From the NCBI GenBank assembly GCA_001724355.1, contig MEEF01000013.1, forward strand, positions 1 to 49,354: a stretch of 49,354 nt of DNA, read 5' to 3'. The translations under genes and the position numbers were made by a program. Each line of letters opens with the position of its first letter. The first letter of the stretch is position 1. Positions 37,038 through 44,726 of this stretch are shown piece by piece. A model generated the notes under the pieces. The model searched no databases, was not told where the DNA came from, and saw only the letters and a list, made by a program, of their open reading frames with translations. The DNA comes from Mesorhizobium sp. SCN 65-20 (GTDB taxonomy: Bacteria; Pseudomonadota; Alphaproteobacteria; Rhizobiales; Rhizobiaceae).

Positions 37038-38294
37038 CTAGGCCTTGTACACCACTTGCCTGACGTCGATGTACTCGGCCCGAAATCCTGCCTCGCAGTA
37101 GTGGAGATAGAATTCCCAGAGCTTCTTGAAGCGGTCGTCGAAGCCGAGCGGGACGATTCGCTCCCACGACGCCCGGAACCGCGCCCGCCACTCGGCCAGC
37201 GTCCGGGCGTAGTCCTGCGGGAAGACGCGCTCGCGCAGGTAGTCGAGCCCTTGGTCGGCGCCGAGCGATTTGAGCAGGCTGGGCGTCGGCAGCATTCCGC
37301 CGGGAAAGACGTAGCGCTGGATGAAGTCCGGGCGCTTGCGATAGAGCGGGTAGGCGTCTTCGTTGATGGTGATGATCTGCAGCCCGGCCGTGCCGCCGGA
37401 GGGAAGGCACTGCTTCATCTTGGAGAAGAACGCCGGCCAGTGCTTTTCGCCGACGGCCTCGAACATTTCGATCGACGCGATTCGATCGTAGCGGCCTGCC
37501 TCGTCACGATAGTCCTGGAGCTTGAAGTCGACCTTGTCGGCAAGCGCTGCCTGCTGGATGCGCCGGCTGGCAAATTCGAACTGCTCGCGGCTGATGGTGA
37601 GGCCAGTGACGCGGCAGCCGATCTCGCGCGCGGCGAACTCGGCAAAGCCACCCCAGCCGCAGCCGATCTCGAGCACATGGTCATGCGGGCCGATCCCGGT
37701 GTCGCGGGCGAGGGCGCGGTACTTTTCCGCCTGCGCGCCGGCGAGGTCGTTGGCGCCGGTCGCATAGAGCCCGGAGGAATAGGTCATGCTCGGATCGAGC
37801 CAGTGGCTGTAGAAAGTATTGCCGAGATCGTAGTGGGCGGCGATGTTGCGTTTCGAGCCGGTTCGCGTGTTGTCGTTGAGCCAGTGGCGGATGCGCTGCA
37901 CCGCCGTCAGGAACCAGTTGGCGCCGCCGGCCATGCGTTCGCCCGCCTCGGTGTTGACCACGAACAGTTCGAGGAAGCTCGTCACGTCGGGGCTATCCCA
38001 GTCGCCGTCCATGTAAGATTCGGCAAGACCGATCGTGCCCCCGCTGAAAGCCCGTGCCGGCAGGTTCCAGTTGTGCAGGACAATCTCGGCCTCGGGGCCG
38101 GGCGCCCTGCCGCCGACGAGGACGGTACGCCCATCCGGCATTTTTACCTTGAGCGTCCCCTTGGGCAGATGCAGCGCCGCCGACAGCGCCAGGCGCACGC
38201 GTGCGGGCAGCCCTCTGGCGAATTCGGCAAGGTTGCTTTCGTTCAACCTCGTCACGCCGTTGCGCACGGAATTGTCGGATATGTTCTGGGCCAT
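37038..38294 (-). CDS. cfa: Cyclopropane-fatty-acyl-phospholipid synthase
   Basis: SAM-dependent enzyme of 418 residues that adds a methylene bridge to unsaturated phospholipid acyl chains. The SAM site is VLEIGCGWGGFAEFAAREIG. Other family blocks are AHYDLGNTFYSHWLDPSMTY, SIEMFEAVGEKHWPAFFSKM and QRYVFPGGMLPTPSLL, with the end EAGFRAEYIDVRQVVYK. The start is placed at MAQNISDNS (38292-38294), the usual beginning of the family; the frame is open to 38396 but the extra part is basic and unlike homologues. Single gene. Confidence 0.9.
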   Translation of the reverse strand: MAQNISDNSVRNGVTRLNESNLAEFARGLPARVRLALSAALHLPKGTLKVKMPDGRTVLVGGRAPGPEAEIVLHNWNLPARAFSGGTIGLAESYMDGDWDSPDVTSFLELFVVNTEAGERMAGGANWFLTAVQRIRHWLNDNTRTGSKRNIAAHYDLGNTFYSHWLDPSMTYSSGLYATGANDLAGAQAEKYRALARDTGIGPHDHVLEIGCGWGGFAEFAAREIGCRVTGLTISREQFEFASRRIQQAALADKVDFKLQDYRDEAGRYDRIASIEMFEAVGEKHWPAFFSKMKQCLPSGGTAGLQIITINEDAYPLYRKRPDFIQRYVFPGGMLPTPSLLKSLGADQGLDYLRERVFPQDYARTLAEWRARFRASWERIVPLGFDDRFKKLWEFYLHYCEAGFRAEYIDVRQVVYKA

Positions 38295-38608
38295 CGCGAC
38301 GTCCCAAATCTTGTGCCCGCCTCGAAGGGCACCAGTTCCAAGCTCTCCCACCCATCGCTTGAGCCGGCGCCGACGGCCACGATAGACTTGGCGCAACCAC
38401 CAAGCCTTCCAAGCGATTGGTGAATCCCTAGCCGATCATCTTCAGCAATTCGGCGAACGACAAGAGGCATTTGGCAACTGCTGATGTGCCAGATGAAAAC
38501 GGGCGCGGCGCGCGGCCTCGCTTAGTTGAGTTGATGCTGATGGACAGTTCACGGGGGCCGAAGCGCGAGCTAGGATCGCACCGTCGGTCGTGCGATGGGG
38601 GCAGTCGA
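38295..38608. other. Intergenic region upstream of cfa
   Basis: About 314 bases with no convincing gene. It must hold the cfa promoter (reading left) and that of the small membrane ORF (reading right). I see no clear promoter pair or palindrome. An alternative longer cfa start would use the first 102 bases. Confidence 0.3.
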
Positions 38609-38737
38609 GTGCGCTACGTTATCGTGATCATGAGCATCACCCTGTTTCTGCTTTGGGACCTGCTCTACAACGGCGGCAACGCCATCGGATCTACCGTCCT
38701 CGAGGTGCATCGCGTGGCGCGGTTGCTGACCGGCTGA
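38609..38737 (+). CDS. Small single-span membrane protein
   Basis: Predicted 42-residue protein starting at a GTG (38609) with GGGGG nine bases upstream. The sequence begins MRYVIVIMSITLFLLWDLLY, one membrane helix, and ends in a polar tail (NGGNAIGSTVLEVHRVARLL). Short membrane proteins of this type recur in rhizobia, with no assigned role. The frame is open to 38471, but the upstream part is polar and unlikely to be coding. Confidence 0.5.
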   Translation: MRYVIVIMSITLFLLWDLLYNGGNAIGSTVLEVHRVARLLTG

Positions 38738-38830
38738 TTGTCGGCCAACGCGCCACTCCGTTCTGTCGCATTGACGCGGGCGTGATCCCGACCGAAAAGG
38801 CGCCAGCACAGACAAAAGGAGGAGTCGCGC

Positions 38831-39121
38831 GTGATCCGGCACATCGTTTTCTTCAGTGCGCGGCGCAAAGAGGACGTCGAGGCGATCCGCCAGGAATTGT
38901 CGGCCCTCGGACGCATCCCGCATTCCGCCCACTTCGAGGTGACGGTCAATACCAAGGTCGATCCGATGTGCGACCAGATCGACCTCGTCGTCTATGCGGA
39001 GTTCGCCGACCTCGACGCTCTCGCGGCATACAAGGCCCATCCGATCTACGACCAGACGACCTTGCGCGTGCGCCCCATGCGCGAGTTGCGTTACTCGGCC
39101 GACGTGGTCGCCGAGCAGTAG
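38831..39121 (+). CDS. Dabb domain (stress-responsive A/B barrel) protein
   Basis: Small dimeric alpha/beta-barrel protein of 96 residues. It starts MIRHIVFFSARRKEDVEAIR and has the family pattern VVYAEFADLDALAAYKAHP. The start is a GTG at 38831 with AAGGAGGAG upstream. Members often act in stress or in small-molecule binding, without a known reaction here. Confidence 0.88.
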   Translation: MIRHIVFFSARRKEDVEAIRQELSALGRIPHSAHFEVTVNTKVDPMCDQIDLVVYAEFADLDALAAYKAHPIYDQTTLRVRPMRELRYSADVVAEQ

Positions 39122-39149
39122 ATTTGGCAACCCTGTCTGAGGCGAGGGA

Positions 39150-39587
39150 TCAGGCGCGCTTGGCGCGGCCCCGTGGCTTGGCAGCCGCTGCCGCCTTGCG
39201 GCCGAGGCCAAGCGTGCGCGCGAGTTCGGAGCGCGCGGCCGCGTAGTTCGGTGCGACCATCGGATAGTCCGCGGGCAGGCCCCACTTGGCTCGGTATTCG
39301 TCCGGCGTGAGGCCGAAGTGGACGGAGAGGTGCCGCTTCAGCGACTTGAACTTCTTTCCGTCTTCCAGGCAGACGATGTAGTCGGGATGCACCGAGCGTT
39401 TCGGGTTTACAGCGGGCTGCTGCGCTTCGACCGGTTCGTCGGCCGGCTTGCCGAGCGATACGATCGAACCGTTGACGCTGGCGATGAGGTCGGCGAGGCC
39501 GGAGGTCGGGACTTTGTTGTTTTCGACATAGGCGCTGACGATGTGCGCGGTCAGTCCGAGAACGTCGATCTTGCTGTCGGTGGTCAT
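39150..39587 (-). CDS. mucR: MucR/Ros family transcriptional regulator
   Basis: Global zinc-finger-type regulator of 145 residues that controls exopolysaccharide, motility and cell-cycle genes in rhizobia and Brucella. The zinc-finger region reads VCLEDGKKFKSLKRHLSVHF, i.e. C-x2-D-x9-H-x3-H, where the second Cys is an Asp, as in many Mesorhizobium proteins of this family. It is followed by GLTPDEYRAKWGLPADYPMV, the family hallmark. MucR usually represses its own gene. It lies downstream of rne on the same strand, separated by a strong hairpin. Confidence 0.93.
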   Translation of the reverse strand: MTTDSKIDVLGLTAHIVSAYVENNKVPTSGLADLIASVNGSIVSLGKPADEPVEAQQPAVNPKRSVHPDYIVCLEDGKKFKSLKRHLSVHFGLTPDEYRAKWGLPADYPMVAPNYAAARSELARTLGLGRKAAAAAKPRGRAKRA

Positions 39588-39697
39588 TGGCAGAAACCCC
39601 AGGGCAGTATCAGAGAAAATATGAGTCTATCCGACGGATGAACGTATATCGGTCGAAACCGCTCCGCACGGCAAGCAAAAATAACTCAAATTGCAGT

Positions 39698-39728
39698 GAC
39701 GCCGGCCTGCTGTGAGCAGGCCGGCGTC
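39698..39728 (-). terminator. Strong hairpin between rne and mucR
   Basis: GACGCCGGCCTGCT (39698-39711), loop GTG, AGCAGGCCGGCGTC (39715-39728): a perfect 14-bp stem, 14 bases after the rne stop. There is no immediate U-tract on the minus strand (ACTGCAATTTGAG follows, then ATTTTTG), so it may be a terminator, an mRNA 3'-end stabiliser or both. Confidence 0.6.
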
Positions 39729-39742
39729 TCTATATTAGTATA

Positions 39743-42595
39743 TTAGAAGAAACCCTTGCGCTGCCACCAGCCTGCCTTCTTCGGCTTTGCCTCGGAAGTG
39801 GCGTCAGCATCGCCTTCAACTACCGAAGTGACGACCGGCTTGGCCGGAACAGCTACTTGCTCCTCGACCGCTTCAGCGACCATCACGACTTCATCGACCG
39901 GGGCTGCCGCCGTCTTGCGACGCGAAGCACGCGGCTTCGCCGCCTTCTTGGCAGACTCGGCCTCGGGCTGTTCGGTAGCAGGGGCAAGCGCCTCTTCGGC
40001 AACCGTCTCTGCGGTCTCTTCAGCTGCCTTCTTGGCCTTGGTGGAACGGCGTGGCTTCTTCGGCTTGGCTTCAGCCACAGGTTCTTCCGCAGGCGTCGGC
40101 TCGACCGGGACCTCGACGGCAGCCTCAAGCTCGACGGCAGGCGCGGCTTCCACTGCTTCCGCGGCAGCTACCTCGTCTGCTACCTCGTTTGCTTCCGCAT
40201 CAGCCGCCTCTTCGCCGTCCTTGCGGTTGCGCTTGCCGCCGCGCTTGCCGCGCCGGCGCTTCTTGGCGGCAGCGTCGTCAGTTGCTGCAGCCTCTGCTGC
40301 GACCGGCTCGGACACAACCTCTTCGCTCGCGCCTTCGCTGGCTTCGCCCTCGGCGGACTCTTCCGCCTCTGCGGCTACCGCTTCGCCTTCCACGGGCGCC
40401 CCATGTTCGCGATCGCGACCGCCACGGCGGCGGCGGCGCCTGCGGCGCTTGCGATCGTGCTTGTCGTCACCTTCGCTCGCCGCATGCTGCTGCCTCGAAG
40501 ACGGGGCTTCGGCGGTGTCGGCGACCTCTTCGTCTTCCTCGACGACGATGTCTTCCTCGACCTCCTCGGGCTCGGCATAGGCCGGCGCCTGGACGGGCAG
40601 GGTGGGAGCGACAGGCTTTTCGGCGACGGCGCCACGGAAGATGGCGTAGTGCTGCGCACCGACCGAATCGTCCGCCTCGATGGTGATCGTCAGGCCGAAA
40701 CGCTGCTCAAGTTCGACCAGCGTTGCGCGCTTGTGATTGAGCACATAGAGCGCGGTCGCGACGGGCGTCTTGACGGTGATGTGGTTGCGCGCATCCTTGA
40801 GTAGGAATTCCTCGATCGCGCGGACGACGAGCAGCGCCACCGAAGAATCCGAACGAACATGACCGGTGCCGCCGCAGGTCGGGCAGGGCTTCATGGTCGA
40901 TTCGAGCACGCTGGCGCGGATGCGCTGGCGCGACATTTCCATCAGGCCGAAATGCGAGATCCGGCCGACCTGGATGCGGGCGCGGTCGTTCTTCAGGCAG
41001 TCCTTGAGCTTCTTCTCGACCGCACGGTTGTTGCGGTTCTCCTCCATGTCGATGAAGTCGATGACGATCAGGCCCGCAAGGTCGCGCAGCCTGAGCTGGC
41101 GCGCGACTTCCTCGGCCGCCTCCAGGTTGGTCTGGAGTGCGGTGTCCTCGATCGAATGCTCCTTGGTGGACCGGCCCGAGTTCACGTCGATGGAAACCAG
41201 GGCTTCCGTCTGGTTGATGATGATGTAGCCGCCGGACTTCAGCGTCACCTGCGGCTGCAGCATCTTGTCGAGCTGCGCCTCGATGCCGTTGCGGGCGAAG
41301 ATCGGCGTGCTGTCGCGGTAGGGCTGGACCGCCTTGGCATGGCTCGGCATGAGCATGCGCATGAAGTCCTTGGCCTCGCGATAGCCGTCCTCGCCGGAGA
41401 CGAGGATCTCGTCGATCTCCTTGTTGTAGAGATCGCGCACCGAACGCTTGATGAGGCTGCCTTCCTCGTAGACGAGTGCTGGAGCGGACGACTGCAGCGT
41501 CAGCGACCGCACATTCTCCCACAGGCGCATCAGATATTCGTAGTCGCGCTTGATCTCGGCCTTGGTGCGGCTTTCGCCGGCCGTGCGCAGGATCACGCCC
41601 ATGCCCTTCGGCACTTCGAGATCCGCCACGACTTCCTTCAGGCGCTTGCGATCCTGGGCGTTGGTGATCTTGCGCGAGATGCCACCACCGCGGGCGGTGT
41701 TGGGCATGAGCACGGAGTAGCGGCCGGCCAGCGACAGGTAGGTCGTCAGCGCAGCACCCTTGTTGCCGCGCTCTTCTTTGACCACCTGCACCAGCAGGAT
41801 CTGGCGGCGCTTGATGACTTCCTGGATCTTGTAGTGGCGGCGCACCGGCTTGCGACGGTCGCGGGCCTCTTCGATCGCGTCTTCGGCGCCGACCGACTCG
41901 ATCTCGTGGTCCTCGTGATGATCGGAGTGGACCTCCTCGATCACGCCGCCATTGTCGTTCTCCGTGACGGTCGGCTCGGGCGCCTTCTCGGAAATGACGT
42001 CGGCGTCGACCGACGCGGCGATGGAGCCGGGCTCGCGTTCGCTCGTCTCGTCGTCGTTTGCGGCCTCGACGTGCTGTTCCGTAGCAACCTCTTCCGCAGC
42101 CTGGCTACCAGCCTCGGTTGCGTCTTCGGCAGTCGCCGATTCGGTGTCTTCGCCGGAGGGCGCGGCATTCTCGTCGTCGGCCGAAGCCTCCGACTTGTGG
42201 TCGTCGCCGCTTTTTCCACGGTTTTTTCCACCACGACGGCGACGCCGGCCGCGGTTGCGGTCCTGGCGCTCCTCACCGTTCTCCTCGTCCTCATCCTCGT
42301 CTTCGGCCTCTTCGGCCTCGGCGCGCAGCAGGGCCTGCCTGTCGGCGACGGGGATCTGGTAGTAGTCGGGATGGATTTCGCTGAAGGCCAGGAAGCCGTG
42401 ACGGTTCCCGCCATACTCGACGAAGGCAGCCTGCAGGGACGGTTCGACCCGCGTCACGCGGGCGAGGTAGATGTTTCCTTTGAGCTGCTTCTTGTCCTGT
42501 GATTCGAAATCGAATTCTTCAATACGGTTACCGCGAACTACGACAACCCGTGTTTCCTCCGGGTGGGAGGCGTCTATCAGCATCTTGTTGGGCAT
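39743..42595 (-). CDS. rne: Ribonuclease E
   Basis: Main endoribonuclease and degradosome scaffold, 950 residues. The S1 domain begins near residue 35 and is interrupted by a long acidic Glu/Asp/Ala-rich insert (about residues 90-250), ending before RRHYKIQEVIKRRQILLVQV. The catalytic DNase-I-like region has GGYIIINQTEALVSIDVNSG and VIDFIDMEENRNNRAV with the metal-binding Asp residues. The zinc-link is KPCPTCGGTGHV. The C-terminal third is low-complexity acidic and Ala/Lys-rich, ending GWWQRKGFF, the alphaproteobacterial tail. The start at 42595 (MPNKMLIDASHPEE) is usual for the group. Confidence 0.95.
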   Translation of the reverse strand: MPNKMLIDASHPEETRVVVVRGNRIEEFDFESQDKKQLKGNIYLARVTRVEPSLQAAFVEYGGNRHGFLAFSEIHPDYYQIPVADRQALLRAEAEEAEDEDEDEENGEERQDRNRGRRRRRGGKNRGKSGDDHKSEASADDENAAPSGEDTESATAEDATEAGSQAAEEVATEQHVEAANDDETSEREPGSIAASVDADVISEKAPEPTVTENDNGGVIEEVHSDHHEDHEIESVGAEDAIEEARDRRKPVRRHYKIQEVIKRRQILLVQVVKEERGNKGAALTTYLSLAGRYSVLMPNTARGGGISRKITNAQDRKRLKEVVADLEVPKGMGVILRTAGESRTKAEIKRDYEYLMRLWENVRSLTLQSSAPALVYEEGSLIKRSVRDLYNKEIDEILVSGEDGYREAKDFMRMLMPSHAKAVQPYRDSTPIFARNGIEAQLDKMLQPQVTLKSGGYIIINQTEALVSIDVNSGRSTKEHSIEDTALQTNLEAAEEVARQLRLRDLAGLIVIDFIDMEENRNNRAVEKKLKDCLKNDRARIQVGRISHFGLMEMSRQRIRASVLESTMKPCPTCGGTGHVRSDSSVALLVVRAIEEFLLKDARNHITVKTPVATALYVLNHKRATLVELEQRFGLTITIEADDSVGAQHYAIFRGAVAEKPVAPTLPVQAPAYAEPEEVEEDIVVEEDEEVADTAEAPSSRQQHAASEGDDKHDRKRRRRRRRRGGRDREHGAPVEGEAVAAEAEESAEGEASEGASEEVVSEPVAAEAAATDDAAAKKRRRGKRGGKRNRKDGEEAADAEANEVADEVAAAEAVEAAPAVELEAAVEVPVEPTPAEEPVAEAKPKKPRRSTKAKKAAEETAETVAEEALAPATEQPEAESAKKAAKPRASRRKTAAAPVDEVVMVAEAVEEQVAVPAKPVVTSVVEGDADATSEAKPKKAGWWQRKGFF

Positions 42596-43243
42596 TATTT
42601 GGTTTCCCGCCGGCAACTGTCAGCCGCGGCCGGCGGGGAAGTGTCCGCCGCCGTGGAACCGCTGACATAGGGGTGCCGGGTAATTTTGCGTCCGCCGGCC
42701 GCAGCCAAGGCGCCATGGCGGTGCCGCCCGCAGCCGGGATGGCGCGGTACGTTGCGGACCTGTCCATGATTTCGCCTGTGGCCAATGCGTGACCTCGCGG
42801 AACCTTGTTTTCAACCTAAGCCCGGAGAACCGGACCAGCTACTTTGCTCCTACAGAGCCGGCGCGGAACAAAGTCCGGCCGTTTTCTTTCACGCAGTTGA
42901 CGGCCCCGCCACGGGCCGATGACTGCGAAATTCGACGCGATCACCGAGATCTTATCTCTGTTGCCAGTCGGGCCATCGCTCGTCGCGGGGTTCCCTAGCG
43001 GAAGGCGCTAAGGGCGCGGGCCCTGGATTGCAGTGATCCAATGTCGCTTTTATGATTTGGCGGGGTTCATGGCAACCCCGATTTCCGATGCCGGCAAAGG
43101 CCGAGAGTGCAACCTGAGGGGGTGGTCACGAAAAGGCTTGATTAACCTTCTCTGGTTACCAGTCATTAATCGAATGGGTCGCGTATTCGGCCCGCAGCAA
43201 GGAGGCCGCCTCCAGCTGTAAATCCAGGAGCGTCACGTTACAC
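42596..43243. promoter_or_regulatory. Divergent region between rne and the amidase gene
   Basis: A 648-base stretch with no convincing gene, holding the promoters and leaders of two divergent genes. A hairpin, CGGGGTT-CATGGC-AACCCCG, is at 43061-43080. An inverted repeat TAACC-N6-GGTTA is at 43143-43158, with ATTAA next to it. RNase E leaders in other bacteria carry autoregulatory structures; I cannot prove one here. Confidence 0.5.
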
Positions 43244-44503
43244 ATGGGTGCTGCGGCATTGACCGGCAAGAGCTTCCGGGCCAGCAATGGTCGCGTGACG
43301 GGCATGTTCCGCGCCGTTCTTGCGCTGCTCACTTTCATTGTCGTGTTCGCTGGCATTGAATGTCGTCCGGCATGCGCCGCCGACCAGGTGAAGGCGCTCG
43401 ACTACAAGATGGCCGGCGACGCCAAGCGCGTGCGCATCGTCATGAATTTCGACAATGAGCCGGAGCCCAAGTGGTTCCTGCTTCGGGCGCCGCACCGCTT
43501 CGTCATCGACCTGCCTGGCTCGTCGCTGGCGCTCAAGGCCGAGGACCTTGCGCCGCGCGGCCTCGTCAAGAGCGTGCGCTACGGCGCGTCGGGCGAGGGC
43601 GATTCTCGGTTGATCGTGACGGCAAAGGGGCCGTTCAACGTCGAGAAGGTCGACATCCTCGCCAACGAGGAGGGCAACGGCTATCGCCTCGTTGCCGATC
43701 TGGTCGCGGCGACAGAACGCGATTTCGAGGCAGCACTTGCCGTCCAGTCCGAGACGACCGCTTCCACCACGACGACCAAGACGGACCGGCTCGATGCTGT
43801 TCCCGCGAACAGGCCGTTCACGATCGTGATCGATCCTGGCCATGGCGGCGTCGATGGCGGCGCGGAGGGCCTCAACGGAACGGTGGAGAAGGAGATTACG
43901 CTCGCCTTCTCCAAGGAATTGAAGACCAAGCTCGAAGCCAACAGCACCTACAAGGTCTATCTGACGCGCGAGGACGACCAGTTCCTCCGATTGGACGATC
44001 GCGTTCGCATGGCCCGTCAGCACACGGCAGACCTGTTCATTTCGGTTCACGCCGACACGATCCGGCTCAAGGGTATCCGTGGCGCGACCGTCTACACGGT
44101 TTCGGACAAGGCGTCGGACGCCGAGGCACAGGCGCTCGCCGATCGCGAAAACCTCTCGGATCAGTTGGCCGGGGTCGCTGTGGTCGAGGAAAACCATGAG
44201 GTTTCCGACATCCTGGTCGACCTGATCAAGCGCGAGACGCACGGCTTTTCGACCCGTTTTGCCCGCTCGTTGGTGGAAGAGCTTTCTCCGACGGTGGGTA
44301 TGATCAACAATCCGCACAGGTCGGCAGGATTCCGCGTTCTCAAGGCCCCGGACGTCCCCTCGGTGCTCGTAGAACTGGGCTACCTGTCCAACGCCAAGGA
44401 CGAGGAACAGCTGCGCAGCGCCGATTGGCGCGAGAAGGCCGCCACGAGCATCGCCAAGGCCGTCGCCGCTTTCGTGGCCGAGCGCCGCGCGGCCGGAGGT
44501 TGA
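43244..44503 (+). CDS. N-acetylmuramoyl-L-alanine amidase (AmiC-like, AMIN domain)
   Basis: Periplasmic amidase of 419 residues that cuts the peptide stem from muramic acid during cell separation. The hydrophobic N-terminus (VLALLTFIVVFAGIECRPAC) is a signal peptide. An AMIN domain covers about residues 50-150. The catalytic Amidase_3 domain (about 190-415) has the zinc ligands in VIDPGHGGVDGGAEG (His), TVEKEITLAF (Glu) and FISVHADTIR (His), with the catalytic Glu in VLVELGYLSN. An ATG at 43304 (MFRAVLALL) is an alternative start that fits the signal peptide better. It is followed at 220 bases by the PBP1A gene. Confidence 0.9.
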   Translation: MGAAALTGKSFRASNGRVTGMFRAVLALLTFIVVFAGIECRPACAADQVKALDYKMAGDAKRVRIVMNFDNEPEPKWFLLRAPHRFVIDLPGSSLALKAEDLAPRGLVKSVRYGASGEGDSRLIVTAKGPFNVEKVDILANEEGNGYRLVADLVAATERDFEAALAVQSETTASTTTTKTDRLDAVPANRPFTIVIDPGHGGVDGGAEGLNGTVEKEITLAFSKELKTKLEANSTYKVYLTREDDQFLRLDDRVRMARQHTADLFISVHADTIRLKGIRGATVYTVSDKASDAEAQALADRENLSDQLAGVAVVEENHEVSDILVDLIKRETHGFSTRFARSLVEELSPTVGMINNPHRSAGFRVLKAPDVPSVLVELGYLSNAKDEEQLRSADWREKAATSIAKAVAAFVAERRAAGG

Positions 44504-44726
44504 GCCATCCGGTTCTGGGTTGGCGGCCCACGCCGTTGCTCCCCTGCAACTTTGCGTGACGGGGACGGCTGTTTCGTCCGAAATCTTTGCCTGTCTTGGA
44601 ATGTTGCCGTATTTTGCCCACAACCTCGCGACATGGGTGACCGATTGCGGAACGGGACGGGCTCCTGCAGCTTGCGGTGATGGCGGGTTGGTTTAGGGAA
44701 TCCCCGAACCTTGTACTGGAGCGGGC

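Noticed and set aside
39756..40804. Ser/Ala-rich open frames opposite the rne tail
   Set aside because: They arise from the repetitive Glu/Ala/Lys codons of the RNase E tail and are not independent genes.
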